The translations under genes were made by a program, and so were the position numbers. From the NCBI GenBank assembly GCA_009363875.1, contig CM018690.1, positions 3,398,788 through 3,462,787 on the forward strand: a stretch of 64,000 bases of DNA, read 5' to 3'. A model generated the notes under the pieces. The model saw only the letters and a list, made by a program, of their open reading frames with translations. It was not told the origin of the DNA and ran no database searches. Positions within the stretch are counted from its first letter, which is position 1. Every line of letters begins with the position of its first letter. Below are positions 47,132-57,944 of the stretch, piece by piece. The stretch is from Mikania micrantha (Eukaryota > Streptophyta > Magnoliopsida > Asterales > Asteraceae).

Positions 47132-50100
47132 ATGGTCACCAACAACTGGGTACCCATCTTCTTCCTTCTAATTTCTGGATCATTCTTCTCATCAGCCTCT
47201 GCAAGTTCACCCGCAAGTAAGCATTCTCTTCTCTTTCATCGTCTTCAACACACAGCTGCTTCATTGTTCACTTCAATTGCAGAAATTGCCAGTGGCATTG
47301 CGTCGAACATCGCGTCTGCACTCATCAAATGGATGTGGTCTCTAAAACCCGCCTCCAAAATCGGCTTGGGTTTGTTCAATTTCTTTTTAATACTTCCCCT
47401 ATGTTGTATGCTAGTAATTTGATCTGGGTATGTGTTTTTGTTGTTCACATATATCTGCAGCTGTTCCAAGCCGTTCGATGGTGAAATACGAAGGTGGGTA
47501 TTCTGTAGAAACGGTGTTTGATGGAAGCAAGCTTGGGATTGAACCTTACTCGGTGGAGGTGACTCCATCTGGGGAGCTTGTTGTCTTGGATTCAGAAAAC
47601 AGTAACATTTACAAAATCTCGACACCTTTGTCAAGATGTAAGTGAAATTATCCTTATATATATTTTAAATAATCATATGGTTTTGAATTCTGATTCTTGT
47701 TGGTGGATCAACTCAAGATGTTAGAGATAAATATTGAGTTTTTATGCCTAACAGGCTAACTTGTAATTTCTACGCTAGTATGTTATCATCTTTGTTTTCA
47801 AGATCAAATTGGATGTTACCAACCATGTGTTTATGCTAACCTTGTTTTTCTTGTTAACTTTGGATTTTAGAAATCGTTACATAAGCCAGAATGTATATTA
47901 TGTATTAATATCATAACATTACAAACATGCCGAGCAGCATGGTGTTTTGTTAATTGGCTTGTATATGGGATTAGGGTGGTGTTTGGATGGATGCTTAAAG
48001 TGATTACACTAATCCATTTTGAGTGTTTAGGTAAAAGTGATTCTGAATCTGATTTTCTTATTAGATAGGTCAAATATTAAGATTAGAGAAGCATATGCAA
48101 GATATTTAATTGCAAGAAAATAAATAATTGAGATAAATAGACCACCTTCCCATCCATGGTTTTGATCAACTGATTTTCTAATTCTCGTTCTTCAAGTCAC
48201 AATATGCACATCCAAACATCCCACAAGTATGTGAAACTTCATTTTAGTTTCGATAATTAGTATCCAAGTGAAATTTTGTTGAAACGGGGAAGACTAAGTG
48301 ACCCTACACATCCATTGTACACCTTTTGTTCCAAACTGGACTTGAATCTACAACAAACTGGACTGTCTTTACTTTTGTATCAATGAATACTCATCTTTAA
48401 GTATCGCTTGTTTGTTTTATTAATCATTCAGAATTTATTCCTATTTATGTTTACATGCCAACCTGCTTTTTTTCTTCTAAAGCTCAAATCTGAACACTGA
48501 TTGACTGAACTTTATTCTCTTTAGTTTTAGTGTAAACTCCCTTTTTCCTTTCCTCATAACATATAGAAGAACACTTTGAATCTTCTGTAGTGAAGTTAAA
48601 TCCACATGTCATGTCTTTTGAATTCATAAGCATCAACTTGAAAGCTGCTTTTATTCTTATTCTATTGGTCAAAACTCAAAAATTGAGTCCATTTTTATGA
48701 GTTTCACATACTGTTTTCTTTTTCTGGTAAGTTTAATTAGGTTTTAATCGCCCGTGATTTATGAATTACAATGAATGGTTGTTACAGATAGCCAACCGAA
48801 GCTTTTAGCTGGTTCACCTGAAGGGTTGTTTGGACATGTGGATGGGAAGCCAAGAGAATCTAGAATGAACCACCCTAAAGGACTTACAGTCGATGACAAT
48901 GGAAATGTATACGTGGCTGACACCATGAATATGGCAATCAGGAAGATCAGTGACACAGGTACGAGCAACACATATTATATCAAAATCATCTGAAAGTTTT
49001 TCATTGTCACTTGAATCTATTATTTGCCTATGGCCCTGTAACCTTGTAGTATTGGTGTTGCCTCCCACAAAAGCGGTGTGGCTTTAAATCCTTGCAAATG
49101 CACGATTTGGTAATATTTAGGAGTAAACCATCGGTTTCTTGTTTTTTTCTTTAATTTTATGATGGAAGTTAAGATATATAAAAACAAAATATATAGGAGG
49201 CGTACAAGCATAACAAACAAACATACCTAGTATATTCCCACTCTTCGGTAGAGTCAGGGGGAAGGAAGAAGACAGACCTTAGTTACCCCTATCCCAATTA
49301 GGATAGAGAGGCTGCTCCAAAGAAGTCCTCGGCTCAAAGTTATCGTTTGAAGTTAATCATCCCAACGCTTTTAACGTTATTTTAACAACATAAGTCAAAT
49401 AATGTTAAAATTTAGTGCAATTTTACTTTTGTCCCTTGAGGACCCACACATATATACATTATATGTGTGCACCGCAAATGGGGCACAAGGAGGCGTACAA
49501 GCATCAAATGGCCTATTTTCCTCTTTTTAAGGAATAACACCATTAATGACCAGCACATTTTTTTTTATTTTTCACGGATTAGTCCTTCAACCTAATTTTT
49601 TGTGTCTTGAAGTCAATTAACTTGTAAAAATACATGAAAAAGTCACTAAACTGATTTTTGTATATTAAAATCCCTAAACTTACCTAAAGAGCATGTACTT
49701 GTGATTTTTTTTTTTTAAAATAGTAACTTGTTAATTCTTAAAGTCAAAATTTGAAAAATTGATTCAGTAATTTTGAATTTAAAAAAATATTTATACCATC
49801 TTCTTTTGACCAATTTTAAGAGTTAGAAAGTCATTTTTGCATTTTAGACGAGTTTAAGGATTCCAAAATGCACAAATAAGTTTAGTGACTTTTTTGTGTA
49901 ATTTTACCGGTCGAAGGACCATTAATATACCAAAAATACGTTGAGCGTCTCTTTTTTGTGAAAGATAAGAAACTATAGTGATTTTTTTATGTTAATATCC
50001 CTTTATAAAACTCATTTAAGTTCCAAAAATGAACTTTTGTTGTATGATTAATGCTGTACAGGAGTTGTAACTATAGCTGGAGGAAACTGGGCACGAGGGA

Positions 50101-51827
50101 CGGGGCACATTGATGGCCCAAGTGACAATGCAAAATTTTCAGATGATTTTGATATAATTTATGTTGCTAGTAGCTGCTCTATTTTAGTTATTGATAGAGG
50201 TAACCAAGCAATCAGAGAAATTCAACTTCATGAGGATGATTGTTCTTCGTATCAGTATGACGGTGAGCACCATTTAGGTAAAAATAAAAGAAAAGGGAAA
50301 AACCAACGCCCTTTCACTAATCTACTTCATCTGTTTCTGGTTTTTTAGCTTACAATAAACTAACATTTGGTTGATTATGATTTCAGGGATAGCAGTTCTT
50401 GGTGCTGCTGTGTTCTTTGGCTTCATGATGGCATTGTTACAACGTAGAATTAGTTCAATATTTTCATCATCAAGTGTAAGCCTTCATAAAATTAGCATTC
50501 AATACATTTATATACAGATCGACCCGAATTAAAACTGTATGCTAAAACGTAACTTCAACTCATTTACTTATGATCTATTCGGGTTATGTTTTATCATTAA
50601 AAGGCCAAACATGGGAAGGAAAAAAAAAATAGTTTTGAAGGAAACAAGCTGTAAGTTGCATAATTTTTAATGCATAAATTCTCCTAGATCATATTATCTT
50701 AAATGTTAAACTATTATTGAGATAATATAATGTTTGTAAATATTTGACATGCTAATTGTTTATTTTAAAAAATAAAATGTTGGTTCAAATATGCTTTTGG
50801 AACTCAACCCAAGCAGTTTTGACTCCAGTTTATAAAACAAAATAAAAATAATAATAATAATCTCGGTGCATGCACTACTGAAGTTCAAACAAACAAACAA
50901 ACAAACTTATACAATATATTCCCACTATTTATTAGGGTTTATGGGGAAGGATGATGACAAATCTTACTCCTATCCCAGTTGGGATAGAGAGGTTGCTCCG
51001 AAGAAGTCTCGGCTCGAAGTTATCGTTTGAAGTTAATCTATCCCAGTGCTTTTAACATTATTTTCACAAAATAAGTAAAATAATGTTAAAATTAGTACAA
51101 TCTACCTTCTAAACCATTCATGTTTTTTGGTTTCTTGTATTTTGTGTTTAAAGACGATTAACTACAGGATCCAAGACCTACAATGACCAGCATTTCACCA
51201 TCCTCGTATCAAAGGCCAGTGAAATCAGTAAGGCCACCTCTAATTCCACCTGAGGACGAACATGAAAAAGAAGATGAGGGCGTTTTCGGTTCATTAGGAA
51301 AAATTGTTACCAAAACCGGAACAACTATTTTTGAAACATTTGGTGGTGTATCAAGTTCCAAAAAGAATCCACCCCACCCTCATCTTCAAACAAATTACCC
51401 ACAACCCCCTCCATTTTCCAACACCTGGCCAATACAGGAAAGCTTTGTAATTCCTCGTCAAGACGCTCCCCCACCACTAGAAACCCAAAATGCGTACCCG
51501 TTTATGGCGAAGAACCCAGAACCCGCAGAAAGACCACGCCCTTCAAAGCAAACTCGATATCTCAATGGAGGTCAAGGTAGTGAATACTTTAGCCAACAAC
51601 AAATGCAACAGTTTCAAAGACATCAGAAACATTACTTATCAGGTCCTCAAACTTATTATGAGGAGAAAAGTGAGACTACCAATGAGGTGGTGTTTGGGGC
51701 TGTTCAAGAACAAGATGGAAAACATGGAGCTGTGGTAATTAAGGCCGTTGATTATAGTAAGCATCCCAACTATAATAACCAGAATGTTCGATCCAGGTAT
51801 AATTACATGGGTTGTGCGCATTCATGA
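47132..51827 (+). CDS. NHL-repeat membrane protein (at least six exons)
   Basis: Exons by splice sites and phase: 47132-47369, 47461-47637, 48788-48958, 50062-50262, 50387-50475 and 51168-51827, all with GT..AG introns and matching phases. A 47-base block at 50604-50650 could be an additional exon if the last exon started at 51176. The product begins with a hydrophobic signal-type sequence (MVTNNWVPIFFLLISGSFF). Beta-propeller-type NHL motifs follow (YSVEVTPSGELVVLD, PKGLTVDDNGNVYVAD, FSDDFDIIYVASSC). Exon 5 encodes one membrane segment (IAVLGAAVFFGFMMALL). A Pro/Gln-rich tail ends NYMGCAHS. The layout matches the plant NHL-domain family of about 500 residues, whose biochemical role is not established; a secretory-pathway or plasma membrane location is inferred. 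Introns 3 and 5 hold SINEs. Confidence 0.88.
49195..49211. repeat. 17-bp target duplication of SINE in NHL intron 3
   Basis: AGGAGGCGTACAAGCAT here and at 49488-49504, exactly matching, on both sides of the SINE. Confidence 0.85.
49212..49487 (-). mobile_element. Au-like SINE in NHL intron 3
   Basis: On the minus strand it ends GTGGGAATATACTAGG and a (TTTG)n-type tail, preceded by 'ggataggggtaactaaggtctg', features of the Au SINE 3' region. Perfect 17-bp duplications flank it. A related RTE-type LINE 3' end is possible because these tails are shared. Confidence 0.7.
50886..51100 (-). mobile_element. Au-like SINE in NHL intron 5
   Basis: A diverged copy of 49212-49487 in the same orientation. 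It has a (CAAA)n run at its left edge (the TTTG tail on the minus strand) and 'gggatagagaggttgctcc'. Its left edge is clear and its right edge is approximate. No target duplication was fixed. Confidence 0.6.
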
Positions 51828-52565
51828 TGCGTTTGCTGTTTTGACATTAATTAGCAAGAACACGTACAAGTTTGATCATAGGCATCTTGTATTACAAGTT
51901 TAATGTTATTCAATAATATTATTATATATGGGGTTGCATGGTTACACAGGAATAGGAGGGTTAATGTGCATATCTTTGACAATGGCTTTTTCAATCTACA
52001 AGCTAGTTAAGTTAAGTTACTGAAAGACATGCTGCATAATTATATTTTATTTTATTTATTTATTTAAATTGTCAAGCTGTTTTTGGATTTTTTTTTTTTT
52101 TTTTTAATTGTAAATTACATGGATGATCTTGTAGTTTGTTGAAATTTCACCCTGTGTTCTTTAACTATCTGACATCTTGTAATAAACTTTTTAAGAGACT
52201 TCAAGAAAAAGCGGCCGGTTTAAATGGATTGTGTTGGTTCAACTTCTGTTTGTGAAACGTGGAAATTAACCAACTTTTATATTTTTAATTAAAAAATAAT
52301 ATTAGTTAAAAACTAAAAGAATCATTTATAACCACATGCTTAAAGGACATACATCATTGGATCCGGTTAGGAACCGAAACCGAATTCAAAATTTGATTTG
52401 ATTCGATTACGAATGCGGTTCGGTCTTCGGTTTAAACGGTTTTAGATTTTTTTGAACATCTCTGCTTCAATTTTTTAATTCGCTAAGGGTCGTTTTTCCC
52501 ACTCGTCCTGAGTCCCTCAATTCTTAGAGGCTAGGGCCGCCCCTGGTCATCGAAATTATAAAAAA
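51828..52565. other. NHL 3' untranslated region and intergenic sequence
   Basis: The first ~100-250 bases probably form the 3' untranslated region; 'caataata' near 51910 is a possible polyadenylation signal. The remainder has no gene. A T-run lies at 52089-52106. Confidence 0.4.
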
Positions 52566-52567
52566 CA

Positions 52568-53026
52568 AATTGGATTTTAATAATCCAAAGTTTTAGTAAT
52601 TAGCCTCTATTGGTTCCAACTTAGAAATTGCAAATAACGGTATCTACATTTACACTATTTTCTTCTGGTGGGTCTTCGCTAAAAAAAATGGTAACGCTCT
52701 TAACTTTTTTTCGAATCTCGAGCTGATCTTTAGGGCTTTTGATAAGAATGAGAATACGGGTCAAATGATGTATAACTTACCTCAAAACGTCAAAACGTTA
52801 ACGTTTTGAGGTAAGTTATACATCATTTGACTCGTATTCTCATTTTGATCAAAAGCCCTAAAAGATCCGTTTAAAATTCGAAACTATATAAAACGGTGTT
52901 AACTTTTTTAACGGATGTCCAATAGAAGAAAATAGTATGAAAATATGGATCGTTATTGGCGATTTTCAAAATTGTGACATGTAAAGGCTAACTTCTAAAA
53001 CTTTGGATTATTAAAATTCAACTTAC
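52568..53026. mobile_element. Long foldback element (~460 bp)
   Basis: The two arms of about 220 bases meet near 52790-52805. The inner arms match almost perfectly (52732-52790 with 52808-52862, sharing 'tgaggtaagttatacatc'). The outer ends share 'attttaataatccaaag'. There is no coding sequence. A transcript through it would form a long hairpin. Confidence 0.75.
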
Positions 53027-53191
53027 CTATATAAAAATGGTAAGATGGCATGCATTCAAGAAAAATGAGGATAAATTTTAAGCTTAAAAACTAACTCTAT
53101 AACTTTATATAAAACAAAGACCATTTATATAATTTACTCGTTATCAAAATTAAACTTTTTTTTTCCAGCTTCTTCAAACTATTATATTGCC

Positions 53192-53421
53192 ACCCGGTGA
53201 TCCTTAGCTTAACTGGTTGAGAAGAGGTATTATGTGGCTTCAATATTAGGGAGGTCACGAGTTCAAGTCCTGACATGAACAAAATAGGAGTTTCATGCAA
53301 GGCTAAAGGGTTTTCTATCGGGGGGTTTCCTCCTATTAGGTGTGGATATGTTCGGATGAGTTTATGACCCGTTAGTAATCCAAATTGTCCCGTCAGTGAT
53401 CCAAATTCCCGTTAAAAAAAA
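53192..53421 (+). mobile_element. tRNA-derived SINE
   Basis: It has the A-box-like 'tagcttaactggttgag' (53205-53221), the B-box-like 'gagttcaagtcc' (53258-53270), a pyrimidine/G-rich body and an A-run tail (53413-53421). The tRNA-like part lacks a foldable anticodon arm, so it is not a tRNA gene. Confidence 0.65.
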
Positions 53422-54009
53422 AGTAATAAACGAACACACGCGCTCCGGTGTGAGTGCACCGGGGCCTGCCGGCCTGGGGGTAAAAAAAAAGTAAGACAGA
53501 GTAAAAGAGGGCGGTTTGTAATCATTTAAGCAGTTGACCAGTCAGTTAGGCCCACTACTTTTGATTAGGCCTACTTTCATTGGGTTAATACTTAACGCAC
53601 ACATGGGCCCAGATAAGATATCTTCATCCAATAATACTTTCACACGTCATTTAATGATATAATATTGTGTGATTTTGAATTTTTTTTTTAAACCTAATAT
53701 AATTTATTATTTATAAAAAGAAAAAGAAAATTTTCATCGTATTTGGGGTAGGTAGAGTGGCTTCCATCCCCTTTGCCGCATGGGGAGTTTGCGTAATGAT
53801 ACTTAGTTTGTTCCAAGTGTAAACCACTCAACAAGTTAACAACCATCACTCACTCATATGCTATGCTGTAAATCATCACCAACAAAACTTTTCATTATTT
53901 TTTCAAAACATATAACCAAAACCATATGTAAAACTCCCAAGTCATTTATCAGCATGATGAGAGTCAACATATTTTTTTTAACATTAAATAATGCGCGTGC
54001 GCACACACA
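53422..54009. other. Intergenic sequence
   Basis: AT-rich, no gene seen. A GC-rich inverted pair, CGCTCCGGTG with gtgcaccggggc, lies near 53440-53465. Confidence 0.4.
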
Positions 54010-54016
54010 TATATAT

Positions 54017-54490
54017 AGAGGTTAGATCCACTAAAAAGAGATTTTTGTTTAAGAAGAGTAAGAAGCAATAAAAATTTGACATGTGGCACACTATAAATAT
54101 AAAAAAAATCTAGTTCACAAAACATAATCATGTACATAAGAAATAAAAAATCCAGTACAAAAAAATAAAAATCCAATACAAAAAAATAAAAATATAGTAT
54201 AAAAACAAAAATACAGTACAAAAAACACAAGAATCTAATACAAAAAAAAATCCAGTACAAAAAAAATCTAGTATAAAAAAAAACAAAAATCCAGTAAAAA
54301 AATGAAAATCCAGTACAAAAAAAATAAAAATGTAGTACAAAAAATACAAAAATCTAGTACAAGAAAAATGAAGAACAAAAAAAATAATTAGTACAAAAAA
54401 ATGAGGTTATACCTAAACTGTCATGCCAAATGTCAAATTCTTATTAGTTCTTACTCTTCCTTGACAAAAATTCTCTTTTTATTTGATCTT

Positions 54491-54493
<3 letters not shown>
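54017..54493. mobile_element. TA-bounded foldback element A, with internal array
   Basis: Inverted arms share 'aaaaagaga.tttttgt' and 'gaagagtaagaa' (54017-54070 and 54420-54493). TA microsatellites lie on both sides (54009-54016 and 54494-54522). The centre (54145-54405) is an array of 'aaatccagtacaaaaaa'-type units. This fits MITE-like elements that sit in TA microsatellites. Confidence 0.6.
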
Positions 54494-54524
<31 letters not shown>

Positions 54525-54529
54525 TAATA

Positions 54530-55636
54530 AGAAACAACAAGTTGTAAAAGTAATTTTTCTTAAAGTAAAGAAAGTTAATATTATACACTTTAAACTTGTA
54601 ACATAAAATGATTGCTTTAGTTCTCAAGCAACAATTTTGAACATTCCAGTGTGTATGTGTGTGAGTGTATTTGACTTGTGATGGTAATGCTAATTGCAAG
54701 TCACTTGCTTATAATAAAAATAAAATAAACCAAAATAAAATTAGCAAATGAATTTGAAGACTCAAATCACAAGATAATAGGGTAGATGAGACAAACTCTT
54801 AAATTTTTAATATTTTTACCCTAACCTAATAGGACATGTTATTTTTATCTTAAGCTACACAACCTAAATTATCCTAAACATGTTTACCCTTACTACTCCA
54901 TGGCTCCTTTCACAAAATCATGTGGTTATGATCAATTTAGTGAAATTTTGTTTGGTTAGTTTAATTAACTACAAACTATGTTCATCGTTTACAACCTTTA
55001 TTGCATCATGTACAACCACTATCCGGAACCGCCTTAAAAGAAATTCAGAATCAGACTCATGTAGCTTCAGGAAAACTTATTTCACAAAACTTTAATTATT
55101 TCCAAATTTTCACTTAAGATCCTGAACTTTGTGCTCTTATTTTCAAATCCCCTCTCACTTTAGCCACGTATGTTTAATATTCACATGATTTTAACACGTT
55201 CTTACATTATCGGACGATAGTCATGATTATATTAACTTGATCGCAATTACCTCACGAGTATTTATACAAATTTCACAACCAAACGGCAGAAGAAATTTTT
55301 CACGTTATTCAAAGGTTTATAATGTGTCCGTACATTATTGAGTATTTGTATCGTTTATATCATTTTGATCGTAATTACTTTACAAACAATTTAAATTTAA
55401 TAATAATAATAATTCAACTAATAATAAAATTTAAATAATACTAATAATTAAATAATATTAATAATTAAATATTCCTAAATAGTTAAATAATACTATTCAA
55501 ACAATAATAATAATTAGAAAACGTAAAGTTTCTTTTATGGTTTGGTTTTACCATTTACCAATATGTGCTTATGTTTTGTGTTCGTTAGAGTGACAACGCA
55601 TATTTGCGTTTTGATATACGCAATCGTGACAGAAAA
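54530..55636. other. AT-rich sequence, possible Helitron body
   Basis: No gene is seen. 55395-55515 is an (ATA/ATT)-rich tract. The stretch ends at the Helitron 3' terminus and may be its body; no 5' end was located. Confidence 0.35.
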
Positions 55637-55665
55637 CCCGCGGCAGCACGCGGGAAACCCACTAG
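55637..55665 (+). mobile_element. Helitron 3' terminus
   Basis: A perfect hairpin CCCGCG-gcagca-CGCGGG (55637-55654) is followed by AAACCCACTAG and then T, the canonical arrangement: a GC hairpin about 10 bases before a CTRR end inserted between A and T. Confidence 0.7.
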
Positions 55666-56054
55666 TACCACACTACTTTTCACTTAATGTTTTTATAGCT
55701 TTTTAAGTTCATAATAACGTTACAAATGAAATATAGATGCATACTTGTATCAAGTGCGGTAAAACTCGGCCTAGGCGGCTGGGCACTCGGCTGAGCTAAT
55801 TTTTTTCAACTCGACCGGACCAACTCGGAATCGGTCAAACTCGGACCAAGCTAGTCATACTCGGTCAAACTCGAACCAACTCAGCCATGTCAGATTTCCG
55901 CTGTTTTTGACCGATTTTCGCTGTTTTTGACCGTTTTCATTGTTTTTCACCAAATATTGTTTGAGTTTCCCTATATATTTTTTATTTCTATTGATATTCA
56001 CTTTATCTGTTATATATACTAGTTTACTTATGATATTTGATATATATATATATA

Positions 56055-56480
56055 GGGGAGGGTTCCCCTAAAAAGTCTATTTTGCCTAAGAAGGCTAAGA
56101 AGGATTTCTAAAAACTCAAAAACCGACCCAAACAAGCTCCGATTAAATTCATTTTTGCATCATTGGAACCGTCTTGTCGAACCCTAAAACCCGAACCCTA
56201 AATTATAAAAAATAAACCCTAATACTAAAACCAAAACTTTAAATACAAACTCTAAACCTAAAGATAAAACTTAAAAACTAAAAATCAAGCCCTAAAATCT
56301 AAATTCTTAAACTAGTTGTTAAATCTAAAATTTAAAAGCTAATATTGTAGGGTTCGATGAGACGGTTCCAATGCCATCGAAATGAGTTCAATCAGAGTTC
56401 GTTTGAGTCGGTTTTGAAGGTCTTGAAATTCCTTTTTAGCCTTCTTAGGCAAAATAAACTTTTTATTTGATCTTTTCCCT
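56055..56480. mobile_element. TA-bounded foldback element B
   Basis: Inverted arms share 'ttttgcctaagaaggcta' and 'attggaaccgtct', with an A-rich centre built on 'cctaaa' repeats. TATATA tracts lie on both sides. Confidence 0.7.
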
Positions 56481-56503
56481 ATATATATATATATATATAT
56501 ATA

Positions 56504-56745
56504 GGGGATGGTTCGAATGTTAACCATTACTTATTGCGTTAACCGAATAACTACATCTTATTACTTTGAGGCCCACATTAAAGTAAATCTAAATGTTTAG
56601 ATTTCTTCTTCTTTTTTTATTAATACATTAATTAAAAAAGAAAAAAAAATCCACATTTAGATTTACATTAATATGGGCCCCAAAGTAATAAGACATAGTT
56701 ATTCGGTTAACGCAATAAACATGTGTTAACATTTGATCCTCTCCC
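56504..56745. mobile_element. TA-bounded foldback element C
   Basis: Inverted arms share 'attgcgttaaccgaataact' and 'taaatctaaatgt', with a short A/T centre. TATATA tracts lie on both sides; the left one is shared with element B. Confidence 0.7.
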
Positions 56746-56897
56746 TATATATATATATATAATTTTTTTAAAATTATTTTTTTATAATTACCATATCAAA
56801 GTACTCCCCGAGTACTTCTCGGCTCAGGATGAGTACTCGCAACTCCCCAGTCGACCAACTTGGCAGCGTCTGACGACTTCTTTAACCATGCTTGTAT

Positions 56898-57944
56898 GAG
56901 ATAATAGTCTTTATAGTGGCACGTCCACTTTAAATCCTTAATAACTAAAAAAAATGATACATCTATAAAATCAGTAGAAAATAGCTAATAACAACAATAT
57001 ATATGTTTTTACAGATGGTTTAAATCAGGGAACAAAAGCAAGTCAAACAATCAAAGCTATGATGAAAGTAAAAGATGATTGTGCAAAAGCAAAAGCAAGT
57101 TTTGGCTCTATTCTGCCCTTAAATTATGCAAATACAAGATTCCAACATGCATGATAACATATGAATCATTAAAAGTAGAAGCATCTTGAATCTTTAACAA
57201 GAAACTTCTGTTTTCAAGACTTGACCCAAGGAATCAATACTGCAAATATAGAGCAGCAATTGTGCTTCTATGGAGACCTTGCTTCAAACCCTAGAAAAAA
57301 TGTTCATTTAATCGCGTAAAGCTTGGTTAAAAACAAAAATGCTCCAAGGTGCTTAGATCGTATAGAAGGCGTGAGGCAAGAGTGTCACGTACACAACACA
57401 TTACAACCAAATTAGTTTTATGTACAACCAAAGCTGTATCTCTCTCATATATTAGCCTTTATATCAACTAGATTATTCACAATCTCTTTGGATGTCTTTA
57501 CATATCACTCTCCTACAAATCTTAATCTTGACTCAAATGTCCACAACCTGCCAGCTTAAGGCCCTGAGGTACTTTCTGGACTGTCTCGGTTGGCTCAGGC
57601 GTGTTTTCTTTTAACCAATCGAGCAAGTAACGAAACAAACAATCATAATGTTCACCAAGTTGCAACTGAGTTCTAGTTTACCAAATCCCCAAACAGAAGA
57701 ATTCTAGAATTTAGAGTATATTGAATTTTGCAACAAGAATTTAAGGTATAATTTGGAGATGATTTTATACTTAAGATGTTCAAGAATCTAGCAGACCATA
57801 CTTTGTCAAAGTACAAAATATGAGCACATCTTTATGATATAAATTTTGCATCAGAATATAATATTTTATAAAATATAGCAACAACATCAGACTAATCATT
57901 AAAGAAAAGTACACAGAAACAAGATCAAAAAGAACAATTCCCTT
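56898..57944. other. Region downstream of ATL gene
   Basis: No supported coding region. The part nearest the gene is presumably its 3' untranslated region, given the minus-strand gene. Nothing else recognised. Confidence 0.4.

Larger units (their letters stand above)
55751..56889. mobile_element. hAT-like element hosting two foldbacks
   Basis: The left end CAAGTGCGGTAAAACTCG and, on the minus strand, the right end beginning ATGGTTAAAGAAGTCG form weak inverted repeats. ACTTGTAT (55743-55750) and GCTTGTAT (56890-56897) are near-identical 8-bp flanks. Repeated 'actcgg' motifs lie on the left and 'ccgagt' on the right. Foldbacks B and C sit in its central TA tract. The assignment is tentative. 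Confidence 0.45.

Noticed and set aside
53194..53275. tRNA-like A and B boxes
   Set aside because: No foldable cloverleaf or anticodon arm, and an A-tail follows; fits a SINE, not a tRNA gene.
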